A stretch of 64,000 nucleotides of DNA, taken from Acanthaster planci (lineage: Eukaryota > Echinodermata > Asteroidea > Valvatida > Acanthasteridae). A model generated the notes under the pieces. The model was given only the letters and a program-made list of their open reading frames with translations, was not told the origin of the DNA and ran no database searches. The stretch is from contig NW_019091397.1 of NCBI RefSeq assembly GCF_001949145.1, forward strand, positions 1,643,661 through 1,707,660, read 5' to 3'. The translations under genes and the position numbers were made by a program. Shown piece after piece: positions 13,901 through 25,900 of the stretch. Each line of letters opens with the position of its first letter. The first letter of the stretch is position 1.

Positions 13901-16796
13901 ACACATATAGGTTTTTACTGGACATAGTATACGTGGGCTGTGTTTATGATAGCAACAAGGGCGTAGCAACTGGGGTGCCTTGGGGGGCATGTGCCCCCCA
14001 CAAATTCCCGGGGCCCCCAGGTGCCCCCCCCCCCGCACCAAAAAAACCCAAAACGAGATAAATGGGTGAGTGAATATTAAACAAGGTTAGAAAAAACTTA
14101 ACCCCCCAAAAACACACCACTGAAAGCTGGCCCCCCCCCCATAAAAATGCTGGTACTCCCTTGTGCCCCCTACTGGTACAATCCCAGCTACGCCATTGGA
14201 CAGAACAGCTCAAAGAGTAACCTGATTGGCTGAGGTAGTGTTTGAGCACGGAGCTTATAGGAATGTGTCATGGGGACTAATCTCTTTGCTATGGCCTTAT
14301 TCGTTTACATCTCTCCACTGGTCATAGCTGATGGGCTAGCTTATATTTACGTTACATTCAGGTCAGACCCTTAAACAAGCAGATTTTTGCAGTAATGTTG
14401 ATTTTACTGGCTATAATTTGCCTCTATGTTGCGTAAAGGCACAGTTTGGTTGAAATCTCACAGGTTTTGAAGGAAACCCTTCGTCTGTGGCCGCCAGTGG
14501 CAGGAACCAGCAGAGAGCTGGCTTGTGACCTCATGGTCAAAGGTTATAAGCTTCCTAAGGGAACTGTAGTGTTGGTAAGTTGTAAAAAAAACCACTTATT
14601 TTTCATATTATAATGCAGTGGGTGATCCAGCATTTACAGAAAGGAGGTCCGCAAAATTTGGTAAACCTAATATACGAGCTCGGTTACTTGGAGGTATAAT
14701 TGCTGTCTGTAATGGTATTGTGCCCAGAAGAGCCGAGTCATATTGGACCGTCCGCTGGGGGCGGATTCTCTGCCCCCCCCCCGAACTCGGCTGTCACGTG
14801 CCCGTTTTTGTTTGTTTTTGTAAGTAGACATGCATGTCAAGACATTCCTTAATATTGAAATAAGTATGCATGTTTGGCTGACCTGCCTCGGCAAAATGAA
14901 CTCTCCGCGAGAATGGTATTTACAATTTTTAACAAAATGACCGCATAGTGTCTAAAAAAAATCCTAAAAACTCGGCTCGTGAAAAAATGTCGAGAGGCGG
15001 ATTCTGTGGCTCGTTTACGGTAAGTACCTACTTGAGAGATTGCTTAAGGAAATCCATGGAAAACTTCCATTGTTAATTCGTTCGTGTGGATCGCAAAGTT
15101 GCACTTGGAGGCCCTGCGTAGCCACCGCACTCCATAACCTATAAGTCTGGAAGTACCACATGCATTGAAGACATGGCGATTTTGGCAGGCGCCTTGAAGA
15201 AAGTGGTCGCTGGTCTATGCGTTGGTGTTGGTTGAAAACTCTTGTACAAGAATTGCCTTGGACGTCCAATTTCAGTTCTAAGACTTTTTATTTTCACCTA
15301 CGTCGGAGAGCTCGAGATGCAACACCGAGCTTGTTTGGGTCACAGCGATAATAAGATATATACGCATATCTCGTTGATTAGGTGCCTATAATTAGGGAGT
15401 CCACCTCAAGCACTTATTTTCGTTCATGACAAGTTACCTGAATAATGTTTCTAATTTTACATTTACTTTTTAACTATCCTCAAGCTAAGTTCATACGCCA
15501 TGGCAAGAATGGATGAGTTTTTTCACGACCCGTTGCAGTTTGATCCAGACCGCTTTAATGCAAGTGATGACAGGTTAGTATTTCTGTTCTTGTGACATTG
15601 ACAAAACAACAAGAGCTGATCTCAGAAAACATCCGGACAAAAATATTCAAGATGCCTTTTCAGTACTATTCTTTATACATTTGTATTTCTCTTCTCCGTT
15701 TTTAATGGGAAAAAAGAGTTAAAATGGCCTTGCCAGTATTTCATTATTATATTTCATAATTTCATTGTTCATCAGGGTATTTTCATTGTTGAATTTCATT
15801 TGCTTGGCAGTTGTGGATAACATGTCAGATCGTAGATGAGTCATTGTTTGGCACTCTTAGTTTTGCAACTGAGATTGGATATAGATGCACAGCGAAAAAT
15901 AAGGCCTAAAAAGTCTCCAGTTCTGGTAAGGGGCTGGCTCCATAAGGTGTGCGGCGACGCGGTTTTTTTTTTCCCTCACTTTTTTGTAAAGTGGTAATTT
16001 TGGCTTCATGGTGAATAATTCTTGCTCCCTGGCATACTCATGCTGTTTCATCATCGTTCCTTTTCCATTAATAATCCATAAAGTTTATATGACTCGTTTC
16101 TTTCTGGCAGACCACAGTATGCGTACTTTCCGTTCTCACTCGGTAGTCGTAACTGCATTGGTCAGCAGTTTGCTTTGGTAAGTATGAATTGTTTCAACAA
16201 ACGTAGGTGTTAATCTAAAGTCAGGGGTTTGGATTTCATTATGTTAATAGAATAAACACACTTTCATTGTATTTATAATGTCGAACCTATTGTAACCTAC
16301 ATTGAGCGCACATACCATTTCTTTCCAAATTGCCCTAGAAATGCAAACTCCTGAAATTGTTATTCTCTATACATTCTTTTTGCACCAGCAAAGGGAAGTT
16401 CGGTGGGAGTTTTCGGATGTCATCGCTTTTTAGTTCAAATCCAATTAGCAACACTGTTTTCCATAATACAGGGCCCCAGGATCGCCTGGTAGTTTGGGCA
16501 TAGGATTCAGATATACCACTTGTCAATTTCAGGGTTTGTTTTTCTCCAACTTACGATTCACTGATTGCACACTTCTCCCGCGTCTGATAAGAAGCTGCAA
16601 GTGATGAATGTGACAAGCTTTTCATTGACCAATTCATGTTTTCTCTTTATCTAAGATCGAGGCCCGTGTTCTACTTGCCAAACTGCTGCACAAGTTCAAC
16701 TTTGAACTCGTTCCGGGCCAGGGTCACAGCGTATTGGCTGAGATCACAATGAAACCCAAAGGAAGATGCAGAAACTACATAACGATTAGGGAATAG
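4964..16796 (+). CDS. CYP46A1-like: CYP46A-like cytochrome P450 (cholesterol 24-hydroxylase family), copy A
   Basis: Thirteen exons: 4964-5118, 7029-7106, 8823-8904, 9822-9982, 10928-11066, 11934-12047, 12906-13140, 13324-13396, 13808-13892, 14464-14574, 15485-15573, 16111-16177, 16656-16796. All joins keep frame and give 509 residues, close to the ~500 of CYP46A1. A hydrophobic anchor lies at about residues 5-30, then KYAHIP. P450 landmarks are the I-helix AGQETT (321-326), K-helix ETLR (378-381), FDPDRF, and the heme loop FSLGSRNCIG (449-458, ligand Cys456). Family similarity is clear across the body (for example GLVSE, AFGMD, DEFVTLFIAG, FSLGSRNCIGQQFA). CYP46A1 hydroxylates cholesterol at C24 in the ER; the substrate here is inferred. 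Oddities: the C-helix Trp of WxxxR is His145 (HAQKR), and the proline-rich linker is weak. The start is the first Met before the anchor. Confidence 0.93.
10150..10420. mobile_element. MITE with ~45-bp inverted ends, intron 4 of P450 copy A
   Basis: The left end CACTGTAAAACCGCTGGGCAA (from 10150) matches the reverse complement of the right end ...GCCCAGCCTTTTTACTGTG (to about 10420), and the similarity continues inward to the ACCCAACGTTGGGCAAG region. The ~270-bp unit is non-coding. The superfamily is not assigned because I see no convincing target duplication. Confidence 0.7.
13960..14200. repeat. Dispersed C-rich element, short form
   Basis: This G/C-run-rich segment in intron 9 of P450 copy A shares its order of words with 35725-36130. 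Both contain 'gtgcc..ccccacaaattcc', then 'gattgaacaagg' or similar, then 'acaccactgaaag', then 'cccttgt.cccc', then 'agctacgc'. It is therefore a dispersed repeat. Here the internal GGATGCTGGTG-type unit is present about once. Nothing in it is coding. Confidence 0.7.
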
Positions 16797-18025
16797 AGAA
16801 ATATGCTTCAGATGTAAACGAGATCGGCCATAATTCTTAGCAACGTTAGAGGTGGCATAGGCCTAGTAGTTAAGTTCATGTAAATCTCAAGTCATTTTAA
16901 GCAAGCCGTAAGCTATTCAAATGAAATACGATTTGGCGGGTAGTCATCAATGTGTAGAGGCGTTTTGCCTAGTTGATGTACAGCAGTACACAAAACTTGA
17001 TAATGTGTTCATCATGACTTCATTAAGCAATTATTGAGAACCTTATGTTAGAACTGCAAGGAATGTGGAACAAATATCGAAGAATACGGTTATTGCTACA
17101 TCTCCGAAGACGGAGAAATTAGTTGATCTAATTAGGCTACTGATTTGGTCTGACATTGAGGCAGGGCTTTTACAGAGTGAGAAACCGGATGCAGTTGCCA
17201 TAAGAAACCTAAGACAAGAGATTCTTAGTCACGCATCTGGTTTGATTCACAGAAGTAACCGTGAATGTGTAATATCATCGTAGGACAATGACACTGTTAA
17301 TCTTGTTAACTTCTGTATTAAGAAAGGTTCATTGTCGAACGACAGCACAGCCTTTGTGGGCTTTGCATGGTTACGTGCCCTGTCGGCAGAACAATACAAA
17401 CTGTGTATTGTTCTCCAAAAAAACGCAACCCAAAAGTAACATTTGTTTTCTCACAAAAAAAATCAGAAATTGTTGTTTTGGGTAGCTCGTTCAAGCCTAC
17501 AATGTTTTCTGTTTAAAACTGAATACTTCATTGAAATCCGATGATGCAGTGCAGAAATAATCTCGATTACGTAAGACTATACTTTTTTCACTTCGTCCAA
17601 TGGAATTTATCGCAGCAATGAAAATGCTGATCAATGGAAAGACCTACATAATGAGATGCTGAACTGAGCAGGGTTATGTTGTGTCATAATACAAACCTCT
17701 TCCATTGCCCATCTACATACAAACAGAGTCCTGAAATGTTCAATGTGGTTGATGTTACAGAAATGAAAAAGGTCAGCACCTTGTTACAAATTGACTGATG
17801 TAAATTGAACAAGCTTAACTGAGGTTGTTTTCTCCGAGACCTCGGGTTCATTAAAACTGCACAAATTATTGAACGATTCATTTCATATTCTTCTGGTGGC
17901 ACGTTTTAAAGTTTTTTAATGTGGTCCACTTGCCCCAGGTGTGGGCTACTGGTCCACTTTTGGATGAATTTGTAATGAGTTTATATTCATAAGTTTTATT
18001 AATGTAATTGATTTCAACTGTTTGC

Positions 18026-18035
18026 AATAAATAAA
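18026..18035 (+). terminator. Candidate polyadenylation signal, P450 copy A
   Basis: Two overlapping AATAAA hexamers (AATAAATAAA) lie 1.23 kb after the copy A stop codon, followed by T-rich sequence. This is the clearest polyA-type signal I noticed after that gene. The 3'UTR would be long, so an earlier non-canonical site is possible. Confidence 0.4.
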
Positions 18036-18448
18036 CAAGTGTTTTGGTCATATATTAAGAGCAGTTTTATCCTTTTCCTTGATTATTGAATATGGTTAGA
18101 ATCAAGAATATGCTTAAGTTGTCCAGTAGCCCCAACTTCCCCTACTTCATACGAAGCAAGCAAATAAAAATGGACCGGTCAATCAATCGGTGGTCGATGT
18201 TGATGGGTCCAGTCAATCAAATCGCCAATAATTCAGAATAGAATAGTTGCTGAAAATATTTAAGAACCTCTTTTGTTGCACAAGCGAATAGAGTACATCA
18301 AATACTGTTGCTCGTGACGAACAGCAAAATGGGTGATGGAGAAAAAGGTACGGGTGACTAAAGTAGGCCATTAGCCTACAATACAGGAATAGAGTGGGGA
18401 AGATCTGGGTGTCGTGACCCTGCATGTTCCATTGTATTTTGTATTTCA

Positions 18449-18537
18449 ATGAACCTGGATCCCGCACCAGTGGACAGACTCGATCGAGGAGCAGCCTACA
18501 TAAAGAAGACCTTTACGGTCTCTGACAGTCTACACGT
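18449..18537 (+). other. Orphan exon-like open stretch
   Basis: An ATG-initiated frame of 29 full codons plus two bases ends at a strong donor (CAC|GTAAGT). The translation contains RGAAYIKKTFTVSDS, which looks protein-like, and an internal acceptor-like CACCAG also exists at 18465-18470. I do not recognise it and cannot find a partner exon downstream. It could be the first exon of an unrecognised small gene, a gene relic, or chance. Confidence 0.25.
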
Positions 18538-19990
18538 AAGTCTTAACTCATTTTTGTTTGAAGAAGGATCCAACATACTGTATTGTGACTTTGATGCCTT
18601 TGCGACTTCGGAAACATACTTCAGGTGTTTTCTGTAATACTAATGAATAGACGTTATGCGCATGCACAAGGAAGCAATTTTGATGCTGTTCCTTGAATGG
18701 AGTCTATCATATGTAATGTAATCTGTCAATTAGTGGCGATGCCAGTCTGCTCTGGGTCCCATGCCTCATTTTCATCTTCTTTAAATGTTGCTTACTGTAA
18801 AGTTCAGGACTAAACTTTACAGACCTTCATAAATCGGTCAATATCTCAGTCCATTCACCGTAGTGACCCGTGGAGCACACAGTGTTCCTACAGTATTTCT
18901 TCGCATTAATAAATATAGTTGATTTCAGGCACACATGCACAAGTACTGCTTTATAGTACGCATAGATCGGGTGCTAGGTTTGCCACATACTAGACATTTT
19001 TACAAGAGTCATTTTTCCTTGTGATGTTGAACAAAAGGAAGAGATAGTTTAGTCCAGGATTTATTCTATGATTTGCCGATTTATCCACAAGACTTGAGCC
19101 TATGAGATTTCTGAGTCAACCCAGTTAGGCATCTTGTGAGCCACTGCAGTCTAGAGAAAGTTTACCAAAAAGCGAGATTTCCTATGATTTTCAGAGAGAC
19201 ACAAATAGTGTAAGTGAAATTTGATGTTTCTTGCTTATTATTGCATGATTACTTATATGATCGAGATTTTTCTTGTAAAAAAAAAGATCATTATTGTTTG
19301 ACTAATAAATGCATGCTTTTAAGAGATTTATATAAGTAGATTTTTCTTAGAGTTATTTGCTAACTATTAAAAGTAGTGACTTGATTTGTTTGACAGTCCA
19401 ACATCATGTTAAGGTTCACTTATTGTAAGTTCCCGTTTGTATTTTCGTACTATAGATTTCGAACCCGACTGATCTGATGTAACTGCAGAAGTAGTTTCAA
19501 TAAAGGAGTTTTGAAACGTTTAAAGTGTGTGACGCAGGTTAAATCTTACACTTTCTTTTAGATATAATAAATCATATTTTAAATTATTCATTATTGTAAA
19601 TGAAATTAATTTAAAATGAATTTCTTTATTGTTTTCTTTTCTTTTGAATGGTTCCCAAAATAAAAATGTTAAATTGCCTTTCAATAAGGTCGACTCGTGC
19701 CAGGTCAGTTAAGACTGTTGCTTTTTTACCCATCTCCTTTCTGACGAAAAGTTTTAATAAATTAGGGCCGCATTAAATTTCGTGCGGAATAAATTTAATG
19801 TAAAATTTGATTGTCAGTACAGACACAGACGCGTGCATCGGAAAGCACTGTTCTGTTCGAGCTTTGACCTTCCCACTCTTGTGAAATTTTTTTTGTCCTT
19901 TTTCTAAAGGCCGGTCGAGGTCGTGCGTACTAAAGTAGGTCGACGCTGTGTAGTGCAGTCAAACAATAATCTATCGACTCACCACCCAAA

Positions 19991-22900
19991 ATGGCTGCTG
20001 TTACACTAGCAACGTGTCTGTTGGGATTGATGCTTATCTTGCTCGTCTGTGTAGGTCTTCTGTTCGCAGTATTTGTCTTCTACGTGTATTACCAGCATTG
20101 CAAGTACGCGCACATTCCCACTGCACCTAGGAAAGGACTGAAAGGGTGAGTGCAAACAGTGGAACACGAGCCTGAGACTATGGTTGTATTTCTTCGACGA
20201 GCGAATTCCAAGCTTTTCAAACATGTAGCCTTATCCCTTAGGCAAGAAAAGGTCATGAAGATTTTCAGATTTCCTATCTGGAAGTCCTTTATTACACTTA
20301 CATTGACTGGCAATGAGGCATGAGCGTAAATCCCGGGGGATGCGGGTATATATCACCCAAGCAAGCTGGTGGGGATGGGCTATTTAATCATTCACCTTCC
20401 CCACTTTTTGGTGGTGAGAAAAACATTGAGGAGGATTGTGAAGATTTTTTCGGACTCCACGTGAGTTCGGCAGGAGAGTATAACAACTTACAGATCTCTA
20501 CAATGAACACTGAACCTAGTGTCATATGGTGTCAGTCTCCAACCCCCCCCCCTTTTAAATTTCTATGGCCAGGAAAGTCCCCCCCGCGCAATGCCCCAAC
20601 CCCACCCCCTCAGTTCGCAGCACAGATTGACGCCACTGCAATGAGGTCACTGGTGCATGACCATTCCCCCCTCGGACCTGTGAGTGACCAGAAGGCGGTC
20701 CTATTTCCCTTTGCCTTCGGCCTGGAGAAATATTAGACCCTCTTCTGGTCACGCACAGTCCGCCGGGGCGGATAGACGTGCACTAGTGACCTCATCCAGT
20801 CCATAGACTGTGTGTAATAGTTGGGAGTGGAAAAGGTGTATAGTTAGAAACTGTGGCAAGAAACTTATAAATATGACACCCCACTGACAATTTTCTGAAG
20901 GAAATGTCAACCCGCTAGGAATATCAGCAGGGGTAGCGTTGCATAGTGCGCTGGTCATGCTATTGTTCAGAAAAATACATTGTATCCGTGCCATATAGGT
21001 TTCTTTTCGGCCATGCTTCACTGATGATAGAATACCAGCGGAAGAGTTTGTCCTTCTCCGATGCCGTCGTTGACATGTAAGTTGTTTGCGTTGACCTGTT
21101 TCACTGAAACTCTGACGGCCAAGTTCCCTATTGGCGAAAAGGGCAATTGACCTTTGCTCATGAACACCCCTCAAAATTGATATAAAGCTCCGATCATTTC
21201 TAATGGCGTGTGATTACTTGCCTGCGCTGGCCTTGAAGTTGATGCCTCAACGGGACGATCACTTTTACCAAACAGCAAGAAGTTTAAGCCATGGAAAAAT
21301 ATCAAGCAAAAATTCGATCGGGGAACAGGTATGCACGATTGGCGTTGGTAAACCTACATCCGCACGCGAGTGCTGCGTGCATCTTAGTGTCAGTGGCCGA
21401 GAGGGTTTAAGCGAAAGTCAACAGCTTATTGTCTGTATACACTCGAATAATTACACAAGCCCATTTGTTTAAGGTATAATATCTTTATTTTGCAAACGTT
21501 TTGCGTTATTACGAAATGGTACCTGGCATTTAATGGGCTTCCGCAAGTCGTAGCTTCCTTGTCACTACAAAAAAATGTAAGAATAGTGATTTGTATCACT
21601 GTTGAGAGAGCAATCAAATACAACGGTGAGTCCACGATTTGAGGAGCTGAAGGGACACACGGACGGATGAGTCTGCCAGGAGGGACCGCCGATATCATTT
21701 CGGAGATGTAGAAGGCTAGTGAAATCGAAGTCTTGCGATATGCAGCGTTGTTGGAGGGAACATACATGTAACATTCTTCTTTGCAGTTGACCTTGAATGA
21801 TATTATACCACGAAAAAGACGTGATTATGAGGTGGATTTCCACAGGCTACTAAAATATTCTTGAAATATCGATTTTTCTCTCTTTCTGCAGGATGCGCCA
21901 ATGTGGACCTGTGTTTACTGTCTTTTTCTTCTTCACTCCAGTCATTTTTGTGCTCGACCCCGATTTCGTCAAGGTACTTTTTTTTCACAGCTCGATGGCT
22001 CGATTTGTTTTAATATCCATTCTGATTATTTTGGGGAGGATTACGCGGTGTGGCCACACCGCGTGCCCCCCCCCGCCATTACAAAACTTATTTCATTTTA
22101 ATCCAAGCAGGTTGGGATTCAGGCTATTCCTGTTTATTTTCTCGGATTTTCCCCATTACATCACTACAGTTAATCCTGAAAATTAATGTTTCTACCAAAG
22201 AACTTGGCCCCTGTATGTTCATTGAAGCTGTCGCACATAGAAGATGCCGTTTTCATTGGTACAAATCTTTTCATCGTGCGTGATTATGTGGACCTTGGAT
22301 GAGATTTAAAGCTTTTCATGGTGGAGGTAGCAAGTAAACTAGATAGGTTTGTGGTAGCACCATGGATATAGGCCTATCTCTTTTTTGAGTACATGGTGTT
22401 CTGGAAAGAACCGGTGGTACTCAACGTTTCGGACAGTATGCTCTGTCCGGACTGTCCGAAATGTTGAGTACCACCGGTTCTTTCCAGAACCCCACATACC
22501 AAAAAAGAGATATATCCACAGTGCTACAGAAAATCTATCTAATGTGGACCTTGTTGGCAGAATCTCAGCGGCTTGTCCCTAGAAAATTTTGCATTTATCA
22601 GGTTATCTTTGGGGTTTATCAAACCGAGCTGAGAAGTTTCCTTATTCCAAGGCTTGTTTCTAACCTTTCGAGAGCCGGTTTATCCCCCACAGCCAAAAGA
22701 GGAATCTGGGCCTTGTACTAACCACTACGAGCAATTTCATCATATGTAGTGTGTCAATAAGTACTATGCATCATGCAGTGAAAAATAAGAGATCCTATCA
22801 TTTTAAGGCATACTTCAATACGAAAGTGGCACTCTTTTAATTTTATAAAAATCGCACCAAAATTTAAGCAAGACAGAAGAGTTTAAAAATCCATTAAAAG

Positions 22901-25900
22901 TGGCGGGGAAAATCCTCGACGGAGAGATAAAGAGTATTCCGTCCACTGTACTTTTAAGGCTCAGTTAAAACTGTGTTGAGGTATCCATTTTCAGGACGTG
23001 CCTCTGAGAAATTTCTCGGTTTCTGGTCACAGGAACTCCTGTGTACGGACACGCACCCAAAGCCGTACGCGGCCTATAAGATTTTCATGAAGATCCTTGG
23101 AAATCGTTTTCTTGGAAATGGCCTCGTCTCTGACGTCAACCCTGCGACGCATGCGCAAAAACGAGCTCTTTTCAGCCCCGCCTTTCACAGGAGGTAAGGT
23201 GATTGTTGTTGTGTGGTGTGAAACTTCATCCATAAGTCGCGCTGCAAGGTGCTTGCAGGATTTTTTGTGCATCGTTGTCATCACTGCTTATTTATTTTCA
23301 ATTCGATAACGTACTGACTGATTTTCATCAGTAAATCCGAAAGCTACTTCAAGAGGAATAAAAGCATGAAATGACGTATACAAAAATGGTGTAAAACTGA
23401 GCTAATCTGTTATTTGAGAAATGGAAGTGAATACAATTATGTTTGAATTTGTCTATAGTTTGCAAGAGCAGACTCTCTGGGTCGTAAATCTAAATACTTA
23501 ATCATTTGCACCACCAAGCCACTGATAATGAAGACCTTTTCCTTCAAATAATCCGTTTAGGTATCTTCAGGGCCTGATGGGACAGTTCAATACAGGTGCA
23601 GATTTGCTGATTGAGAAATTGAGCCCCAAGGCTGATGGGAAGACCGAGGTTGTAATGCTAGATGAATTAAATGGAACCACGCTTGACATCATTGCGAAGG
23701 TAAAGACCGGTGGTACGAGGGGTGGTTGTGGATTGGTTTTCTTGAAGAAAGAACTCTACAATGGTCAAAGATCCCATTAGAACATTTGGTTGAAATGATA
23801 AATCAGTTGGATCAAACAGTTAAAGAAAAAAGTTTGTGCGCTTTACAGTAATTTTGTGACTGTTTATTGACAATGCAATATATCAAAATTAAAAGAGCGT
23901 ACGGTGAAGTCAAAACAAACTTTCGCAAATTGTTCCAAACACCATAATCTTGTCTTTTTTTGTGGAACATACACATACAGTTGGGGCTGATCAGAATGGT
24001 GTTGTGTCTCGACAGAAAAGAGAGTTCCCTGACTTTAAAATTGACATTGAGTGTGTTTTAGCTTTTGAGTTACTTCTTTTGGATGCGACAATTTTCAGTA
24101 TGTTTATGATTCCATTTAATCAAAAAATAGCAAACTTGGCCCTGTCATGATTAGTCAGATGTCAGTCTTGCTTCAAAATCCTGTCCGGATTCACTTGCTG
24201 TCTTTTATGCTTATGTCATGTCCTGTATGTGGTGACAGGTTGCATTTGGGATGGATCTCAATGTCACTCTGGACGACAACTCTCCATTCAAGAAGGCAGT
24301 GTCCAAATGCTTTCAAGGGGCTGATGTGGAGAGAACGTTCCCGTTGACAAGGGTGAGTATTCAGGTTGCAGCGGCTAGTAGTGTCACTACGGTAATCGGC
24401 CCATGAGTTCAGGGAAAACTCGCGTTCTCTTCCACGATATCAGTCGTTGTAGCCCTAACATTCCCCAGTCCCCCGATTTGTGTACACGCTAGGGGTCAAA
24501 TTTGTGAGTGTCCCGTATTAGATTCACCGATGTACAACCAGAGCTGCTGACTCGAATCATGTGACTTCGAATCGAGTTGGACTCGAGTCGCTATTTTTGT
24601 GACTTGTGACTTGGCTTGTAAATACCAGCTTTGACTTGTTACTTGACTTGGACTTGCAAAAATGACTTGCCGCTTCCCTGTGTAACTGCACTGGTTTAAG
24701 GTCGTCAGAAATCGAAAAGAGCAATGTTAACAATACAGTGTAATGTAGAAAATCTCATTCTTAAGGCCAAATTTCAACGGGTTACATTGCAATTACAGAC
24801 CCTGGGTGCACTAACCGAGGAGATAGTATGTGAATGCATGTCAGTCCCTGGGCTACGAAATCGTATGAAAACAGTGGGGAGAAACTTTCAATAGTGGTGG
24901 ATAGTAGATTGTTAACTCTCTCCCTGGGGATCATGATTAGATATAGTTTGCTTGAGGCCGGTGTTTTAACAGGCACACCGTGTCATTTTTTTCGTCTCTT
25001 TTTTCTCCTTCGTTTCTTAGTTTAGTCCATTTCCAGCCTCTCGTAAAATTCGAAAAGAGGTCCGAGACAGCCTACACTTCCTCCGCGAGACAGGCCGTCA
25101 GTGCATTGAGGAGAGGCTACGAGCCATTGAGAAACAAGAAGATGTGCCGAATGACATCCTGACTCACATCTTGAAAGAGGTCGATTGTTTCAAAGGAGAA
25201 CAGGCGATTGATGAGGAAGGACTGATTGACGAGTTTGTTACGTTTTTCATTGCTGGTGAGAAGTTTCTTCGCGCCTCTTTTTAATTGAAAAGTTTGGTCC
25301 TTCAATCATGATTTTTAGCGTAAATTAGAAGTGTGAAATAACTTCAGGTATTCTGATTTTTTGCCGACTTTTTTTGGACTGCCAGATTAATCGTTGGTCC
25401 TGTCTCTAACCTGGACAGGTCAAGAGACAACTGCCAATCTTCTGAGTTTCACATTGGTGGAGCTGGGACACCACCCAGAAGTCATGCATAGGTACTCGTA
25501 TAGCGCTAAGTCAGTTGACATATTATTATGTTCTAAATTTGCGAGGTTTAGCCAGGAACCTCAAAAGACAGTGAATGAGAAAAACTGAAAAGAATGTACC
25601 TACTTTGGGAAATTTGGATCTGAAGGTTGGAATTTTAAAAAGACAAATTTCAAATTCTTACTTCGATAAGGTAACTATCGAAAAGCCTTTGTCTTTCAAA
25701 ATTAATCTTTTACAGCTTCAGTCCACCGTTACTCAATATAGCCTTAATGATGCGCAAATTTTATTCAAACGACATCAAAGCAGGTGGGATACCATGTGGC
25801 TTAAGCTTACGTTGGTCTCCTCTTTTATATTCTACTAACACCCACATATATCCGACTTTTGGCTGTAGACTGAAAACAGAGATTGATGCAGTTTATGGAG

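Larger units (their letters stand above)
16797..19990. other. Spacer between the two P450 genes
   Basis: This holds the copy A 3'UTR and the copy B promoter. Overlapping AATAAA signals occur at 18026-18035, and another AATAAA lies near 19500. A 72-codon open frame (17065-17283) and a single exon-like open stretch ending in GTAAGT (18449-18537) lie here, neither assignable. The rest is AT-rich with no clear transposon ends. Confidence 0.5.

Noticed and set aside
20320-20736. 138-codon + strand frame in P450 copy B intron 1
   Set aside because: Proline-rich translation of C-runs, no start context or family resemblance, and it lies inside an intron.
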